NCBI GenBank assembly: GCA_951799425.1
Contig: OX637398.1
Coordinates: 20,346,270-20,410,269, forward strand
DNA: 64,000 bases
Source: Ilex aquifolium
Taxonomy: Eukaryota; Streptophyta; Magnoliopsida; Aquifoliales; Aquifoliaceae
Direction of reading: 5' to 3'
Positions 9,190 through 21,529 of the stretch are shown one piece after another (the first letter of the stretch is position 1; the number at the start of each line of letters is the position of its first letter). The notes beneath the pieces were generated by a model. It worked only from the letters and a program-made list of their open reading frames with translations. It ran no database searches and was not told the DNA's origin. The translations under genes and the position numbers were made by a program.

Positions 9190-12100
9190 CAATAAAACTC
9201 AGCCAATATTAATTAACCTGTGTAGTACTTAAACCAGCACATTTCCCATAACACTAAAAACTGACATTTTACAAAGCACAGTGTTATATCGTAATTAGGG
9301 CTCTATACCTTTTAAACATCTTTACTACTCATGTACAATATGACTTTTAACATAAAGTAAAATCTAACACCAACACCTCTATGCCAAGCCAGACTGCTCA
9401 GTTTGGTTGTCTTGGCTTAGCCTTGAATGTTTCAGACAGAGCCAATATCATATTGCATGCCGCAATTAAAGTCCATAGATTCCTCATTTGAGAGCTTGTC
9501 TTTGTCTTTTTCTACTCTCTTTCCCTTTTGTTGATGGGTTCTCTGGCATCTTCTCTGGTTCTCCTACAGATAGATCTAGTATCTTCTTGAATTCAGCAAC
9601 CTTCTGATCAAGGACTTACTGCTTGATCTGGACTTCTTTGATTTCCTTATACTGTTCTCTTATCCATGTTAAGTTTTTCTTTCCCATCAACAGACTTGAC
9701 CTTGAATAGGCTTCAAGGGGGAGTAAGATCTTGCCTGCTCATCCAAGCAACAAACTTCCTTTGTTCCCTCCTTATTTGGGTTCTGTTAAGTGGTTGGTAC
9801 CATACCCCGGATGAGAACTTTGGGTGCTGAACAGGTGCTATTTTTCATCATGAACTTCAAGGGGATTCACTGTTCTAGATCCAACCTTTGTGATGATCTC
9901 AAATCTCTATTTTCTCTTCTGATTCTGTTTTTCCTGCTGTTCTTGTCTTTTGATTCTTTGCCAAACACTCTTCTTGACCATCGACGGTCCAATAGAATGG
10001 CCCATCCCTTGTAGCCTTTCTTTATTGGCTTGGCCTTGGTAACTAGTGCTTCTTGGATTTCTCTTGATTTCAAGAAAATAATGGGGACCTTGCTGGTACT
10101 TTTCCTACATCTTAAATATTCTTGGGTCTACACCATCAAATATATATTTTTTAAACTATTGTAGATCTGCAAATCTCCTTCTCCTCTGGTGCTGAATCGG
10201 AAACCCTTCTTAGTGAATTCTCTTACCAAATCATCTAGTGGTATTGCATCTGGCTTGGCTATTTCTTTGGCACATCTGAAGCACATAACCAGTGGCTCTT
10301 CTTCTTTGTGACTCAACCTACTATGTATTGGTTCTCATTTTGGAGACAATTGTTTCCTTTCCAACCACCAAACTGACAACTTTTTTGTCTTCCTACAAAT
10401 TAGCAAAAACCATATTAATGTTAACTTCTTTAGTGAATAGGTATTTGTCTACATAGCATTTTCTTATGGATTATATCCTGCACATGATTTCTGAAAGTGA
10501 TGTAGTTTTTAGTTGAATGCCTAAATGAATTGTTTCATTTGAAGTATTCTTTTCCCTTTTCTATCTTTTTTTGGTGGGATATTATGTCCTTGAGATAGGA
10601 CGATGAATTTTTGGTTGATCATCTCATCAAATAGAGCATCAACCATTGATAGATTGAAAGAATACTACATAAAAGTTGAGAGTGTATCCTTTTTGAAAGG
10701 ATGGTTGGATGGCATGTTCATAGGGTCCTCAATCTTTTTCAAGGTGTCACACATAATTGGTGACTTTTTTATGATCTGTACCACATCTATCTCAACTTCT
10801 CCATTGAAGTCTTGAAAATATGTTCCTAGTGAACTGTTTTTCCATTGTTGCTCTACCCTGAGCAACATTTCATATCTGGTAGTCCTGGCTGAGAGTTCAA
10901 TGAGATCTCTAAACTCCATTCCTTCAAATTTCTTTCTTAGTTTGAATTCTAAACCATTCTGGGCTAGTTTGACCAATTTAACTTCAGGCAAGTAAACATG
11001 ATATTTTTTTTTTCCTTTCTTGAATCGTTGATGTATTGTTCTGTAGATCCATTTGATTTCTACCTTAATCTTGATAGATCTACCATTGAAAGAGCATGAA
11101 ACTACTAGTTCATTTCTTGTCAAGTTTGAATTGAATTGGCAAGAAAATTTATGAACCAAGCAAAGTTTGTCTTTATTAAAGATTTTGGGAACAATTTCAT
11201 TTTCAGATTCCCATTATTTCCAACTTCCCCACATTGGAAATTGAATCTACCTATGTGTTCTATTGATGATTGATTATCTTCACTAGAGTAAAGATGAAAT
11301 TATAGGATTTTATATCCCCTTGGGAATTCCTCATAGTTAATCCATGGTAGATATGGTGTTCTAAACATAGGCCTCTTAATTTTTCTAAGGCTAAGGTCAT
11401 ACAAGTCTTGAATCATATCCAGTTAATTCCTATTAAAAACTATATTTTGGTGGCCTTCTAAATTTTCAAACTGGTCAAAGGGTTTGTCCCCTTACCCTTG
11501 GGTTGAATGCCTCTGTGGGTTCTAGTGGGGGCATAGCATGCCTCTCACGGCATCTTCTAAGAAATTTATGGGCCATCCTTGGCCCATTTCTCCCCATAGG
11601 ATTTCTTCCTGGAAAGAAATTAGGGAACATTTCGACAAGTTCTTCATCGAATATCATGTTAAAATGATTCTGGTGTGGTGGACCTAATCTTTCATTAGTC
11701 ACCATTGGCGGTGATCTTTGATTTTCTACAGGAAGCACTGCAGGACCGTTGTTTCCTTCTTCTACTGTTTGATTTCGAATCACTGTAATTGATTTATGAT
11801 TAACTGGTCCTGACATTGGTGTCTAGACACTCATTAACTCATGCATGACATTAACCAAATCTTGCCTAATTCTAGAATTAGGATTATGCAATACCTATTT
11901 CAGATTTTACACAAATTCTTGTATCTGTATATTATCTTGGCCACTAGTTTGACTATTTCCTGGTTTTGCAGATTCCACAGGATTGGTACCCGAACTTATT
12001 TTGTGATTGCCATTGATTGGTGTTGTTTCCATATTTTCAGAAATACCAAACACAATCTCGTCTTATTTCCTTGTTTGAACCATGTTCTTGATCCAAATTA
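9190..12100 (-). pseudogene. Ty3/gypsy gag region relic
   Basis: The frame at 10665-11159 contains KLVKLAQNGLEFKLRKKFEG, then MEFRDLIELSARTTRYEMLL and SLGTYFQDF. I recognise this as the pattern of a plant gypsy gag/gag-pol N-terminal polyprotein. The frame at 11475-11816 looks like the N-terminal leader (FNMIFDEELVEMFPNFFPGR). The frame at 10128-10316 and neighbouring broken frames at 9500-10070 are downstream parts that I cannot assign to a domain. No CCHC zinc knuckle, protease or RT is visible before the LINE. A PBS and LTR lie directly upstream on the same strand. It may be the missing 5' half of Tat-1 split by the LINE, or a separate element. Confidence 0.65.
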
Positions 12101-12108
12101 GTTATGCT

Positions 12109-12126
12109 GTCCCACCGAGCGTGCCA
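12109..12126 (-). other. Candidate primer-binding site of the gypsy relic
   Basis: The minus strand reads TGGCACGCTCGGTGGGAC six bases after a CA that would end the LTR. A TGG start close to the LTR is standard for tRNA-primed LTR elements. I do not assign the tRNA. Confidence 0.55.
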
Positions 12127-12132
12127 AAAGAT

Positions 12133-12560
12133 TGTTGCTCCAAAAAAATCTGTTGTTATCGATGGTTTGTAAGGGGTTCAAATACCTTATTTTACGAATT
12201 ACTTGGATGAATTTAATGATCAAACTCACAGTGCAGGGAACTAATAAAAGAAGATTCACTTTTAATTCAATCAAATGAACTTCGATTACAGAAAAGACTG
12301 ATTAACAGCCTTGAATGCAGCAGTAACTACCTCCTAAAACTAACTTAAAACTACTCCTAAAAATACCCATATCGTGGGTCTTGTGGGGGTTTGAATGCAT
12401 CATTCATCTTCTCCACTACATACCCTTTTATATCCATTATTTTCGACGATTTTGCTTCCATTAACGATTTTTGAATAGTAACTTCTAGTTAGTTATTTCC
12501 TTTTCAAACATGGTTCTGGTTAATCATCTCCTGCCTTTCTTTAGTTTCTGCCTCGTGACA
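12133..12560 (-). repeat. Candidate 5' LTR of the gypsy relic
   Basis: In minus orientation the segment would end GGAGCAACA just upstream of the PBS. On the plus strand it begins TGTTGCTC and a plausible opposite end (TGACA) is at 12560. It contains a TATA box at about 12425-12432 and no coding potential. The partner LTR is not in the window, so the outer limit is a guess. Confidence 0.45.
12425..12432 (-). promoter_or_regulatory. TATA box of the gypsy relic LTR
   Basis: The minus strand reads GGATATAAAAGGG. It lies about 300 bp upstream of the PBS within the candidate LTR, on the strand of the gag frames. Confidence 0.5.
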
Positions 12561-12952
12561 TCTTCTTAGTGCATCCAGATTGCCAAATATCGATACATTA
12601 AATATTCATAAGATTTATTTATTTTATGTCTAAACAGATATCCAAAAAAATGATAAAAATAGTTACCACAATAATAGTAGAAACCCCCAGAATAGTGGTA
12701 AAAAGACTCATAAAAGTAGTAAATCACCCACAAAAGTAATAAATTTTTTTGTACCAAAAAGAAGAGGTAAAAATAGTTACCACAATAATGGTAAAAATAC
12801 TCACAAAAGTGGTAAATCAGCCACAAAAATGATAAATTTATTGGTTGTAAAATGACTCACAAAAATTATAAAAACATCATTTGAAATAGTAAATTTTTTA
12901 GGTATGGTACCGACATTTTTTTATGGTACCGACATTTTTTTATGGTACCGTA
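12561..12952. other. AT-rich non-coding stretch with degenerate short repeats
   Basis: Phrases such as gttaccacaataat, ccacaaaa(g/a)t and gtggtaaa recur irregularly between 12640 and 12860. At 12906-12949 a 19-bp unit (tggtaccgacattttttta) is tandemly repeated twice, followed by a partial copy. No gene is seen. Confidence 0.6.
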
Positions 12953-12957
12953 GTCAA
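12953..12957. repeat. Target-site duplication of Copia-1, left copy (GTCAA)
   Basis: GTCAA directly precedes the left LTR and recurs directly after the right LTR at 19937-19941. Confidence 0.9.
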
Positions 12958-14127
12958 TGTTGGTTGTATGGTATTCCAGATATAGTAAAATTACTTATTG
13001 AACTTTCTGATTTGAAACATGTAATGTATAATCAAAACAATAACAATCAAATGCGAAACAGTTACACATAATATAGTTTGAACGAAATAGTTACACAAAA
13101 GAGTTACACGTAACTATTTGTATAACCAATATAAAAACTGACCCGATTGCAGAACAGGAACTATTATTGAACTTTAGGTAGATCAAGGCTAGTGTTTGAC
13201 ACTATGTCATTAAGACAGATTTCGCCCCTACACACGGTGCTTATGGAATCTCAAGCGCCTGCCTTCCAGGATACAATGATCTTTACACAGATAGAAGTAG
13301 CACTCCAAACTATCTGTTCAGCGAACCAAACTTGTGTTGTGTACTCTCCAAAATACCGAAATGCAGACTGTCTTAATGTAATGCACAAGAATCTGCCTTA
13401 ATGGTGAAAAACCGGACTGACTTAAAATGAATAACCGAACTTCCCATAATGGTAATGAACCTGGGTAGTTATTGACTCTTTGGTGACTTTCCGGAAAGTC
13501 ACCACACTAAAAGACGCAACCTAGGAAGACAACTACAATAGCCAGTAGACACCTTGGAATAATTGTTCGGTCATGAACAGTCACGGTTTAATTTCGGAAT
13601 AAATCCGAACCAGTGCGATCCACGGGTACAATTTCAGTTAAGAAATTATTGCCCATTTATTTAAATGAATTTTCTCCAAAAATATAGGGCTTGACCCACA
13701 CCCACACTCGACCGGGTCGGGTCGTGGCGTGGCGGGCGGCGCGCGCGTGTGTGGTCGAACCGAATGCATGTAGGTGCTCGCTCCGCTCATAAAACTGTGG
13801 TACCCCTTGGGGCCCATCCCATGGAGCAAACTTGGCCTATATATGCCCATGTTGGATCTCTTCCTCAACCAATGTGGGATTGGTGTCAAATCCCACATTA
13901 CACTTTCCTTTATTTTCTCATTTCAAGAGGGTCACTTTGGAGCCTATTTTCTCATTCATTTCTTACTCGATTTGAGAAAATGAATATACTACATTATTCT
14001 CCTCATGGAGTAGAATACGAACCCACAAAATTTTATTCAAAATAATAATTGGGTCCCACTTTAATTTAGGCTCAAAGTCGACTAAAATTCAGTTTTTACT
14101 CTTTAAAAAATCTGATTTGGTCCAACA
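12958..14127 (-). repeat. Copia-1 3' LTR
   Basis: It is 1170 bp and matches 18755-19936 over its whole length. In element orientation it begins TGTTGGACC and ends ACCAACA. A TATA box (minus CATATATAGG) is at about 13837-13844. A GC-rich patch with gggtcg and cgcgcg motifs lies near 13700-13750. Confidence 0.95.
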
Positions 14128-14138
14128 ATCCCCCACAT
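14128..14138 (-). other. Copia-1 polypurine tract
   Basis: The minus strand reads CATGTGGGGGAT directly before the 3' LTR, the expected primer site for plus-strand DNA synthesis. The identical tract is found next to the LTR of the sister element at 59196. Confidence 0.75.
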
Positions 14139-14716
14139 GAATGGAAAATTGGTTGTTAGTATGCAAATGATAATGTTGACACACTATAGAGAGTACATCT
14201 TTGAAAAGATGGTGCATCGAGATAGGTAGTTTTTGGCCTTGAACCTTCCCTAGTGAAAGCCCATCAGACTTACCGGCTAAATAGTGAACGTGATGTCTTG
14301 AACTATTCAGCTGTTTGATAAATCAGATCGAATAGACTTCACACAGTCTCTTTCCTAACACAATTGGTTCTCATGATTATGTTCATTTTGGCCCTGAACA
14401 ACTCCTGGTTTTCATGAGTGCTTTAGAGAATTCAGCCTTTACAAATTCTCATAGAAGCGGCCCCCTCACACCCATATAGGTGACTGCTATTAAGAATATC
14501 CTGCAATATCCCACTTGGATTTCCCAAGGTATAGAATTCATTAAAAGCATAGCTTACCCTAATAAACTCTGCAGGCAGCACTAGGTTATCATAGGAATAG
14601 GTATGAGATATTATCTCCTTAGTGCTTCTTTTGAATCACGCATAATTCGGTTGTCTCTTTGAACCTAGATCTTGAGATCTCCAGTCAACTAGGTTGGGTT
14701 GCCATTAAGGTGACTC
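14139..14716 (-). other. Copia-1 3' untranslated region
   Basis: Non-coding sequence between the RNase H stop and the polypurine tract. Long stretches are recognisable again at 59208-59790 in Copia-2, so this is part of the element. Confidence 0.75.
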
Positions 14717-15283
14717 TTATGTCATAGGCTTTAGCCCCATTCCCCTCGATATGCAATTTATTTGCTCTCTCGTCAAACCTTTAGTAAGCGGATCTGCTAG
14801 ATTATCCTTTGATTTTATATAATCAATAGAAATAATCTCATTTGAGAGCAATTGCCTAACGGTATTATGTCTACGACGTATATGTCTAGACTTACCATTA
14901 TACATGTCACTATGTACCCTACCAATTGCAGATTGACTATCACAATGTATACAAATTACTAGCACAGGTTTAGGCCATATTGGAATATCCTCTAGAAATT
15001 GACGAAGCCACTCAGCTTCCTCTCTAGCTTTATCTAAAGCAATAAATTCAGATTCCATTGTGGATCTAGCAATACACGTTTGCTTAGAGGATTTCCAAGA
15101 TACAGCTGCACCACCAAGTGTAAAAACATAACCACTTGTGAATTTTGTATCCTTCATATCAGATATCTAGTTTGCATCACTATACCCTTCAAGTACAGCT
15201 GAATATCTTGTATAGTACAATCCATAATTCAGGGTATATCTTAAGTATCTAAGAACTCTGATAATTGCCTTCAAATGGTCTAC
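14717..15283 (-). pseudogene. Copia-1 RNase H
   Basis: The frame runs [19 protein letters not shown], then [19 protein letters not shown] with the catalytic Glu, then [10 protein letters not shown] with an Asp, and ends GMGLKPMT at the element stop. Upstream at about 15165 an in-frame TAG interrupts the DAN-x-ISD segment, and a TGA near 15283 separates it from RT. The domain would remove the RNA template. Confidence 0.88.
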
Positions 15284-16640
15284 TCACGGGTTATTTGTAT
15301 ATCTACTCAATTTACTAACTGAGTATGCTATATCTGGTCTAGTGCAGTTCATGACATACATTAGACTGTCAATGATACGAGAGTATTCCAATTGTGATAT
15401 GTTTTGGCCAGTATTTTTAGACAAATGAAGATTTATATCAACTGGTGTTCTAGCAATGCTGCTTTCATCTTTGTCAAATTTCTCAAGTATTTTCTCAATA
15501 TAATGTGATTGAGATAATATAAGTCCACCAGATGTTCTAGAAATTTTAATTCCTAGTATAACATCTGCAACACCCAAATCCTTCATGTCAAATTTATTGG
15601 ACAACATTTTCTTAGTAGTTGTAATAATATTATTATTACTACCTAAAATAAGCATATCATCCACATATAGGCAAACAATGACATATCCATTATTTGTGTC
15701 TTTGACATAGACACATTTATCACATTCATTAATTGTGAAACCATTTGACATCATTACCTTGTCAAATTTCTCATTCCATTATTTTGGTGCTTGCTTTAAA
15801 CCATAAAGTGATTTAACAAGTCTACACACTTTCTTCTCTTGTCCCGGAGAAATGAACCATTCAGGTTGGTCCATATAAATTTCCTCATTTAAGTCACCAT
15901 TTAGGAAAGCCGTTTTCACATCCATTTGGTGTATCTCAAGATTATGCAATGCTGCAATAGCTATGAGCATACAAATAGATGTTATTCTCGTGACAGGAGA
16001 ATATGTATCAAAGTAATCAAGACCTTCCTTTTGTTTGTAACCTTTAGCTACAAGTCTAGCCTTGTACTTATCAATTGATCCATCATTTTTCATTTTCCTT
16101 TTGAAAATCCATTTACACCTCAATGGTTTACTTCCTGGAGGAAGATCTACCAACTCCCAGGTGTGATTTTGCATGATGGATTCAATTTCACTGTTCACAC
16201 CTTCTTTCCACATAGGTGCTTCAGGAGTGGACATCGCTTCATTGAAGCTTTGAGGCTCATTTTCTAATAAATATGTTAGAAAATCTGGACCATAGGACTT
16301 GGAAGTCATTGCCCTCTTACTGCGTCTAAGTGCCTCTTCACTTTTCTCATTTATAGACTCATGGTCTATATTACTAGTCGCAGTATCATGAGTTCTTTTA
16401 AGAGAACTCCCATCACATGCATTTTTACTAGGAAATATATTTTCAAAAAATGATGCATTTCTTGACTCAATTATTGTATTGACATGTACATCAGGAATAT
16501 TAGATTTATGCACTAGAAAACGATATGCACTGCTATTTATTGCATAACCAATAAATATACAATCAATAGTCTTAGGTCCTATTTTAATCCTTTTGGGAAT
16601 AGGAACCATCACCTTAGCCAAACACCCCCACACTTTTAAA
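15284..16640 (-). pseudogene. Copia-1 reverse transcriptase
   Basis: The frame at 15779-16633 has VDLPPGSKPLRCKWIFKRK, YKARLVAKGYKQKEGLDYF and IHQMDVKTAFLNGDL, with the first catalytic Asp. After a TAA at about 15776 (APK-stop-WNEKFD) it continues at 15284-15754 with VCLYVDDMLILGSN. Apart from that stop the domain is of full length with its catalytic residues. The N-terminal part of the 16633 frame (CLAKVMVPIPKRIKIGPKT) is the integrase tail. Confidence 0.9.
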
Positions 16641-17295
16641 TATTTGTAGGAAGGACTCCGACCTTTCCATAATTCATAAGGGGTTTTGTCTAATTCTTGT
16701 GGGGTAATTTATTTAAAATATAGTTTGGTGAAAGCAAAGCTTCCCCCCACAAGCTCTGAGGTAATCCCAAACTAATCAACATGGCATTCATCATCTCTTT
16801 CAATGTTCTATTTTTACGTTCAGTAATCCCATTTTGCTGAGGTGTATAAGGCGCAGAAGTCTGATGAATTATACCATGTTCTTGATAGAACCTATCGAAA
16901 GGTGCATCATATTCACCACCTCGATCACTTCTTATTGCCTTAATCTTTTTGTCAAGTTGATTCTCAACCTCATTCTTATAATGCATAAATTTTTCTAATG
17001 CTTCATCTTTACTCCTTAGCAAATATACATAGCAATATCTTGTGCAATCATCAATAAAAGTAACAACGTACTTTTTCCCACCTCTAGTTTGAACCTATTT
17101 CAAATCACATGTATCACTATGTATTAACTCTAGAGGTTCAGTGCTTCTTTCAATAGTATGAAATGATGTTCTTGTTAATTTTGATTCAACACATGTCTCA
17201 CATTTATGATTTGCATCAATATTGAATTGAGGCAACAATTCTAAATTCATTAATTTACGCATAGTATCAAAATTAACATGTCCTAATCTACCATG
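16641..17295 (-). pseudogene. Copia-1 integrase
   Basis: The zinc-binding start (HGRLGHV, later CETCVESK-like) lies just right of 17220. The core includes LIHSDTCDLK, an in-frame TAG near 17088, then IRSDRGGEYDAPF and QNGITERKNRTLKEMM, so all three DDE residues remain. A frameshift near 16697 after NKLPHK moves the ELWKGRSPSYKYL segment to another frame. It would be non-functional without read-through. Confidence 0.85.
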
Positions 17296-18690
17296 TCATA
17301 CATTGGAAGACTCAAGCATATAAGCAGAAGATGTGTTCTTATTATTAAACTTTGATACAATTGTCATTACATTCATCTTAAAGAGCTCATCGCTCATATA
17401 TCTCTTGCCTACATAAATCCCACTCTTGGTGAGTACAAATTTGTCGGACTCAAAAACCAACCTAAAACCCTTCTTACTCAACAACGATCCAGACACAAGA
17501 TTCTTTCGAATTTCTGGAACATGTAACACATCATTGAGAGTAAGTTCTTTTCCGGAAGTCATCTTCAATATAACCTTTTGTTTGCCTTCAACTTTGGAAA
17601 TAGAGGAATTTCCCATGAATAGTTGTTCTCCATCATTAACTGTTTCATATGAAGAGAATATCTTCTTATCCGAACATATGTGTCTAGTGGCCCCGGTGTC
17701 CACCCACCATTCTTTGGTATTTCCCACCAAGTTGACTTCGGATACTACAGCAGAAAAACTTATGTTAGAAACATTATCAGATAGTTTTTCTACCTCGGTT
17801 ATATTTGCTTGGGCAGCCTTCTTCTTGTGGTTCACTTGTGCTTTTCGGTTTCGACAATCCTTTGCACGATGCCCCGGTTTATTGCACACAAAGCAGTTAC
17901 CTTTGAACCTTTTGGAATCACCACCCTTGGCCCCTTGTTGGCCAACATACTTCCTTTTCTTGTTGGTTTTATGTCCCTCTTCAATCACATGTGTTTTTGA
18001 CTCCATGGAATGATTGCCAACCTTCTTTTCGGAGACTCTATTGTCCTCCTCAATCCTCAATCTCACGATCAAGTCTTCAAGTTTCATTTCTTTGCGTTTG
18101 TGCTTTAAGTAATTTTTGAAGTCCTTCCAATTTGGCGGTAATTTCTCAATAATTGCTGCCACTTGAAAATATTCACTAAGCACCATCCCTTCGGCATGAA
18201 TCTCATGTAGGATCACTTGAAGATCTTGAACTTGACTTATAATAGTCTTGGAATCCACCATTTTGTAGTCAAGGAATCTACCCACAACGAATTTCTTCAT
18301 TCCGGCATCCTCCGTCTTGTATTTCCTATCCAAGGATTCCCACAGCTCTCTAGCCGTCTTGATTGGACTATACACATTATATAATGTGTTATCCAATCCA
18401 TTGAGGATATAGTTTTTGCACAGAAAATCAGAATACTTCCATGCATCTACCGCAACAACAACTTGGCGGTCAGTCTTATTCTCACTACAAACCGGAGCAT
18501 CCTCACGAAGAAACTTTGCAAGATTCAACGTAGTGAGATAGAACAGCATTTTCAGTTGCCATCTCTTGAAATCATTCCCATTAAACTTTTAGGGTTTCTC
18601 CCCATGAGACACATGAGTAGGAACAGAAATAGGCACCACAGACACAACATGATTTGTAGTAGCAGGAACATTATTATCATTTGCATCCAT
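17296..18690 (-). pseudogene. Copia-1 gag and protease
   Basis: The likely start ATG is at 18690 (MDANDNNVP). An in-frame TAA follows about 32 codons later, before a 417-codon open stretch. That stretch contains the UBN2-type gag core ([39 protein letters not shown]), the zinc knuckle [14 protein letters not shown], and the protease motif [15 protein letters not shown]. It ends in a TGA at 17296-17298 inside the integrase zinc region. Gag packages element RNA and the protease cleaves the polyprotein. Confidence 0.92.
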
Positions 18691-18754
18691 TTCTGATAAA
18701 CACATATTACAGAAACACAACAAGTAATTAAACTAATGAAATATGTCTTAAGAT

Positions 18755-19936
18755 TGTTGGTTGTATGGTATTCCAGATATAGTAAAATTACTTATTGAAT
18801 TTTCTGATTTGAAACATGTAATGTATAATCAAAACAATAACAATCAAATGCGAAACAGTTACACAGAATATAGTTTGAACGAAACAGTTACACAAAAGAG
18901 TTACACGTAACTATTAGTATAACCAATATAAAAACTGACCCGATTGCAGAACAGGAACTGTTATTGAACTTTAGGTAGATCAAGGCTAGTGTTTGACACT
19001 ATGTCCTTAAGACAGATTTTGCCCCCACACACGGTGCTTATGGAATCTCGAGCGCCTGCCTTCCAGGATACAATGATCTTTACACAGATTGAAGTAGCAC
19101 TCCAAACTATCTATTCAGCGAACCAAACTTGTGTTGTGTACTCTCCAAAATACCGAAATGTAGACTGCCTTAATGCCTTAATGTAATACACAAGAATCTG
19201 CCTTAATGGTGAAAAACCAGACTGACTTAAAATGAATAACCGAACTTCCCAGAATGGTAATGAACCTGGGTAGTTATTGACTCTTTGGTGACTTTCCGGA
19301 AAGTCACCACACTAAAAGACGCAACCTAGGAAGACAACTACAGCAGCCAGTAGACACCTTGGAATAACTGTTCGGTCATGAACAGTCACGGTTTAATTTC
19401 GGAATAAATCTGAACCAGTGCGATCCACGGGTACAATTTCGGTTAAGAAATTATTGCCCATTTATTTAAATGAATTTTCTCCAAAAATATAGGGCTTGAC
19501 CCACACCCACACTCGACCGGGTCGGGTCGGGTCGTGGCGGGCGGCGCGGCGCGCGCGTGTGTGGTTGAACCGAAGGCATGTAGGTGCTTGCTCCGCTCAT
19601 AAAACTGGGGTACCCCTTGGGGCCCAACCCATGGAGCAAACTTGGCCTATATATGCCCATGTTGGATCTCTTCCTCAACCAATGTGGGATTGGTGTCAAA
19701 TCCCACATTACACTTTCCTTTATTTTCTCATTTCAAGAGGGTCACTTTGGAACCTATTTTCTCATTCATTTCTTACTCGATTTGAGCAAATTAATATACT
19801 ACATTTTCTCCTCATGGAGTAGAATACGAACCCACGAAATTTTATTCAAAATAATAATTAGGTCTCACTTTAATTTAGGCTCAAAATCGACCAAAATTCA
19901 GTTTTTACTCTTTAAAAAATCTGATTCGGTCCAACT
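18755..19936 (-). repeat. Copia-1 5' LTR
   Basis: It is 1182 bp and is the partner of 12958-14127. The distal end reads CCAACT instead of CCAACA. The sequence immediately downstream in element direction (ATCTTAAGACATATTTC) does not resemble the usual initiator-Met PBS, so priming is unresolved. Confidence 0.95.
19647..19654 (-). promoter_or_regulatory. TATA box in Copia-1 5' LTR
   Basis: The minus strand reads GGGCATATATAGGCC. The same site is preserved in the 3' LTR at 13837-13844. It is the only strong TATA match near the middle of the LTR on the coding strand. Confidence 0.6.
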
Positions 19937-19941
19937 GTCAA

Positions 19942-21078
19942 ATCCTAAAGATGGTTATACATCACAATCCAACCAATTATTCAATTGAGTTGATAATTAG
20001 ATTATTGGGGCAAAGCATTGCAAATCCTTGGAAGGAACTAAGACACCCCCGTCTCCAACAATAAGCCTTCAAACTTTTGAAAGCAACAAATAATCAAGCT
20101 CACATTTGTCAAACCATCTATATTACTTGTCTAAGTCTAATTACATGATGATGCCGACTGGTTAATTAATTAGAATGCCATTTTTGTCATTTTAGGGTCC
20201 CATACATAAAAGTTGATCAATTGGGAGGCCATTAACTTCCAAAAGAGAAACGTTACTATAAATACCGACATAGCTATAAAATTGTTTCATTGTGTTTTAG
20301 GTTTTAGGGGTTGGAGTCAATGAAAAGTTGTTGTATGCAATAGGTAAAATTACATATATTTGATTCTCCCAAATTTTACGGTGATCGAAGCCTCGTGTAT
20401 TAGGCATCTCTTTACTCAGATTTTTTTAATTACTAGTGACCAATCTCCTCTTGTCCTAATTTGGGGCAATAGGTTGAAAAGAAGGGGTCCAATTATGATA
20501 CTAAAACGTCAAATTTGGTATCGTACTTTCTTTTTTTTTTCTCCAATCAGAATAACACAAGTGTAAATTTTTTATATTTTTATTATTTTACGTTACTTTA
20601 TTATTGCATGATCAATAATTACAAACAAATCAAAATAAACGGCTACCAACGTAATGGGTGCGGTACCTCTTGGATACCAAAGTGCTACCGGAAGGAGGGG
20701 GTACCAGTGTATATATTACTTCCATTTAAAAAAATCAAGGCCAAATGTAAGATTTTTAATCTTGATAGGAAAAATAAAAATTTCAAATTCTTTCAAGAAA
20801 CAGACAAAGTGCAATTGGCGTGCATTTTTAATGGCGAAAGAAAGAGAGTGAAAGCGAGATATCACATATTTTATATTTATATTTTTTCAATAAGTCATGA
20901 AATTTGAATGAGTCCACATTGCCATTTAAAATTGGAGTTCAGAGGCCCCCATTAAAATATATATTTTTTTTAACCCGTTTGTAAGAGCTAGGGCTTCGTA
21001 GTCTTGGTTCTGAACTTCTACTGCCAAATTTGTTTTCTTTTTCTTTTCTTTTCTTTTCTCTATTGGGTCTGTTTGCTT
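19942..21078. other. Non-coding interval right of Copia-1
   Basis: AT-rich. It contains short ORFs (up to 130 codons at 20515-20907) without recognisable domains, and a pyrimidine-rich tract (ttttcttttc repeats) at about 21032-21060. I see no gene or element. Confidence 0.5.
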
Positions 21079-21529
21079 GAGTAAATATTAGATGTAACAG
21101 TTTACATCATGTCAATAATACTGATGTGATATAATCATCTAAAAAAAATAACAAAACAAATAAAATGTAACTTATTTTTTATCATACATGTAGTTATGTA
21201 TTACATAACTGAGTGTTATAAATTTTTGTGATGCTCATTTACAAATTTATTTAGTTATTAGTGGACAGTTACATTACGTGGCACTGCTAACGTTGTATAA
21301 TGGTTACACTCAATATTTTTTTCTTGTTTCTGTAAAGAAAATATTTAATGTAATGATAATATCATGTTATTATTGTTATACTATGTCACCATTTTATATG
21401 TGGATAAAGTGAATTCTAATTTTTTAAACGCACTAATTATTTTTCTACATGAATAAAATATTTATTAAATCATGTAAAATTCATTTAATAACAATAACGT
21501 AATATTACAGTTATATTGAATATTTTCTC
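21079..21529. mobile_element. MITE-like element with imperfect terminal inverted repeats (candidate)
   Basis: The left end GAGTAAATATTAGATGTAAC and the reverse complement of the right end GAGAAAATATTCAATATAAC match at most positions. The interior is AT-rich with further self-complementary patches (caatatttttttcttg against gaaaatatttaatg). No clear TSD was found, so the superfamily is unassigned. Confidence 0.4.

Larger units (their letters stand above)
12958..19936 (-). mobile_element. Ty1/copia retrotransposon Copia-1, structurally complete, coding-dead
   Basis: Two LTRs (12958-14127 and 18755-19936) flank a minus-strand gag-pol region. The 5-bp direct repeat GTCAA lies at 12953-12957 and 19937-19941 and is the target-site duplication. 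Both LTRs start TGTTGG on the plus strand. The left one ends CCAACA; the right one ends CCAACT, a point change in the terminal base. A purine tract precedes the 3' LTR. The protein order gag, protease, integrase, RT, RNase H defines copia, and the style is that of TNT1/Tork-like elements. In the first roughly 240 bp of the LTRs I count about six substitutions, so the insertion is not very recent. Confidence 0.95.

Noticed and set aside
17426..18013. 195-codon plus-strand frame inside Copia-1
   Set aside because: It mirrors the conserved gag/protease coding strand, has no domain of its own, and the minus frame has clear gag and CCHC motifs.
20515..20907. 130-codon plus-strand frame in the 20-kb interval
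   Set aside because: Low-complexity, Lys/Phe/Tyr-rich in AT-rich DNA. No motif, no neighbour support.
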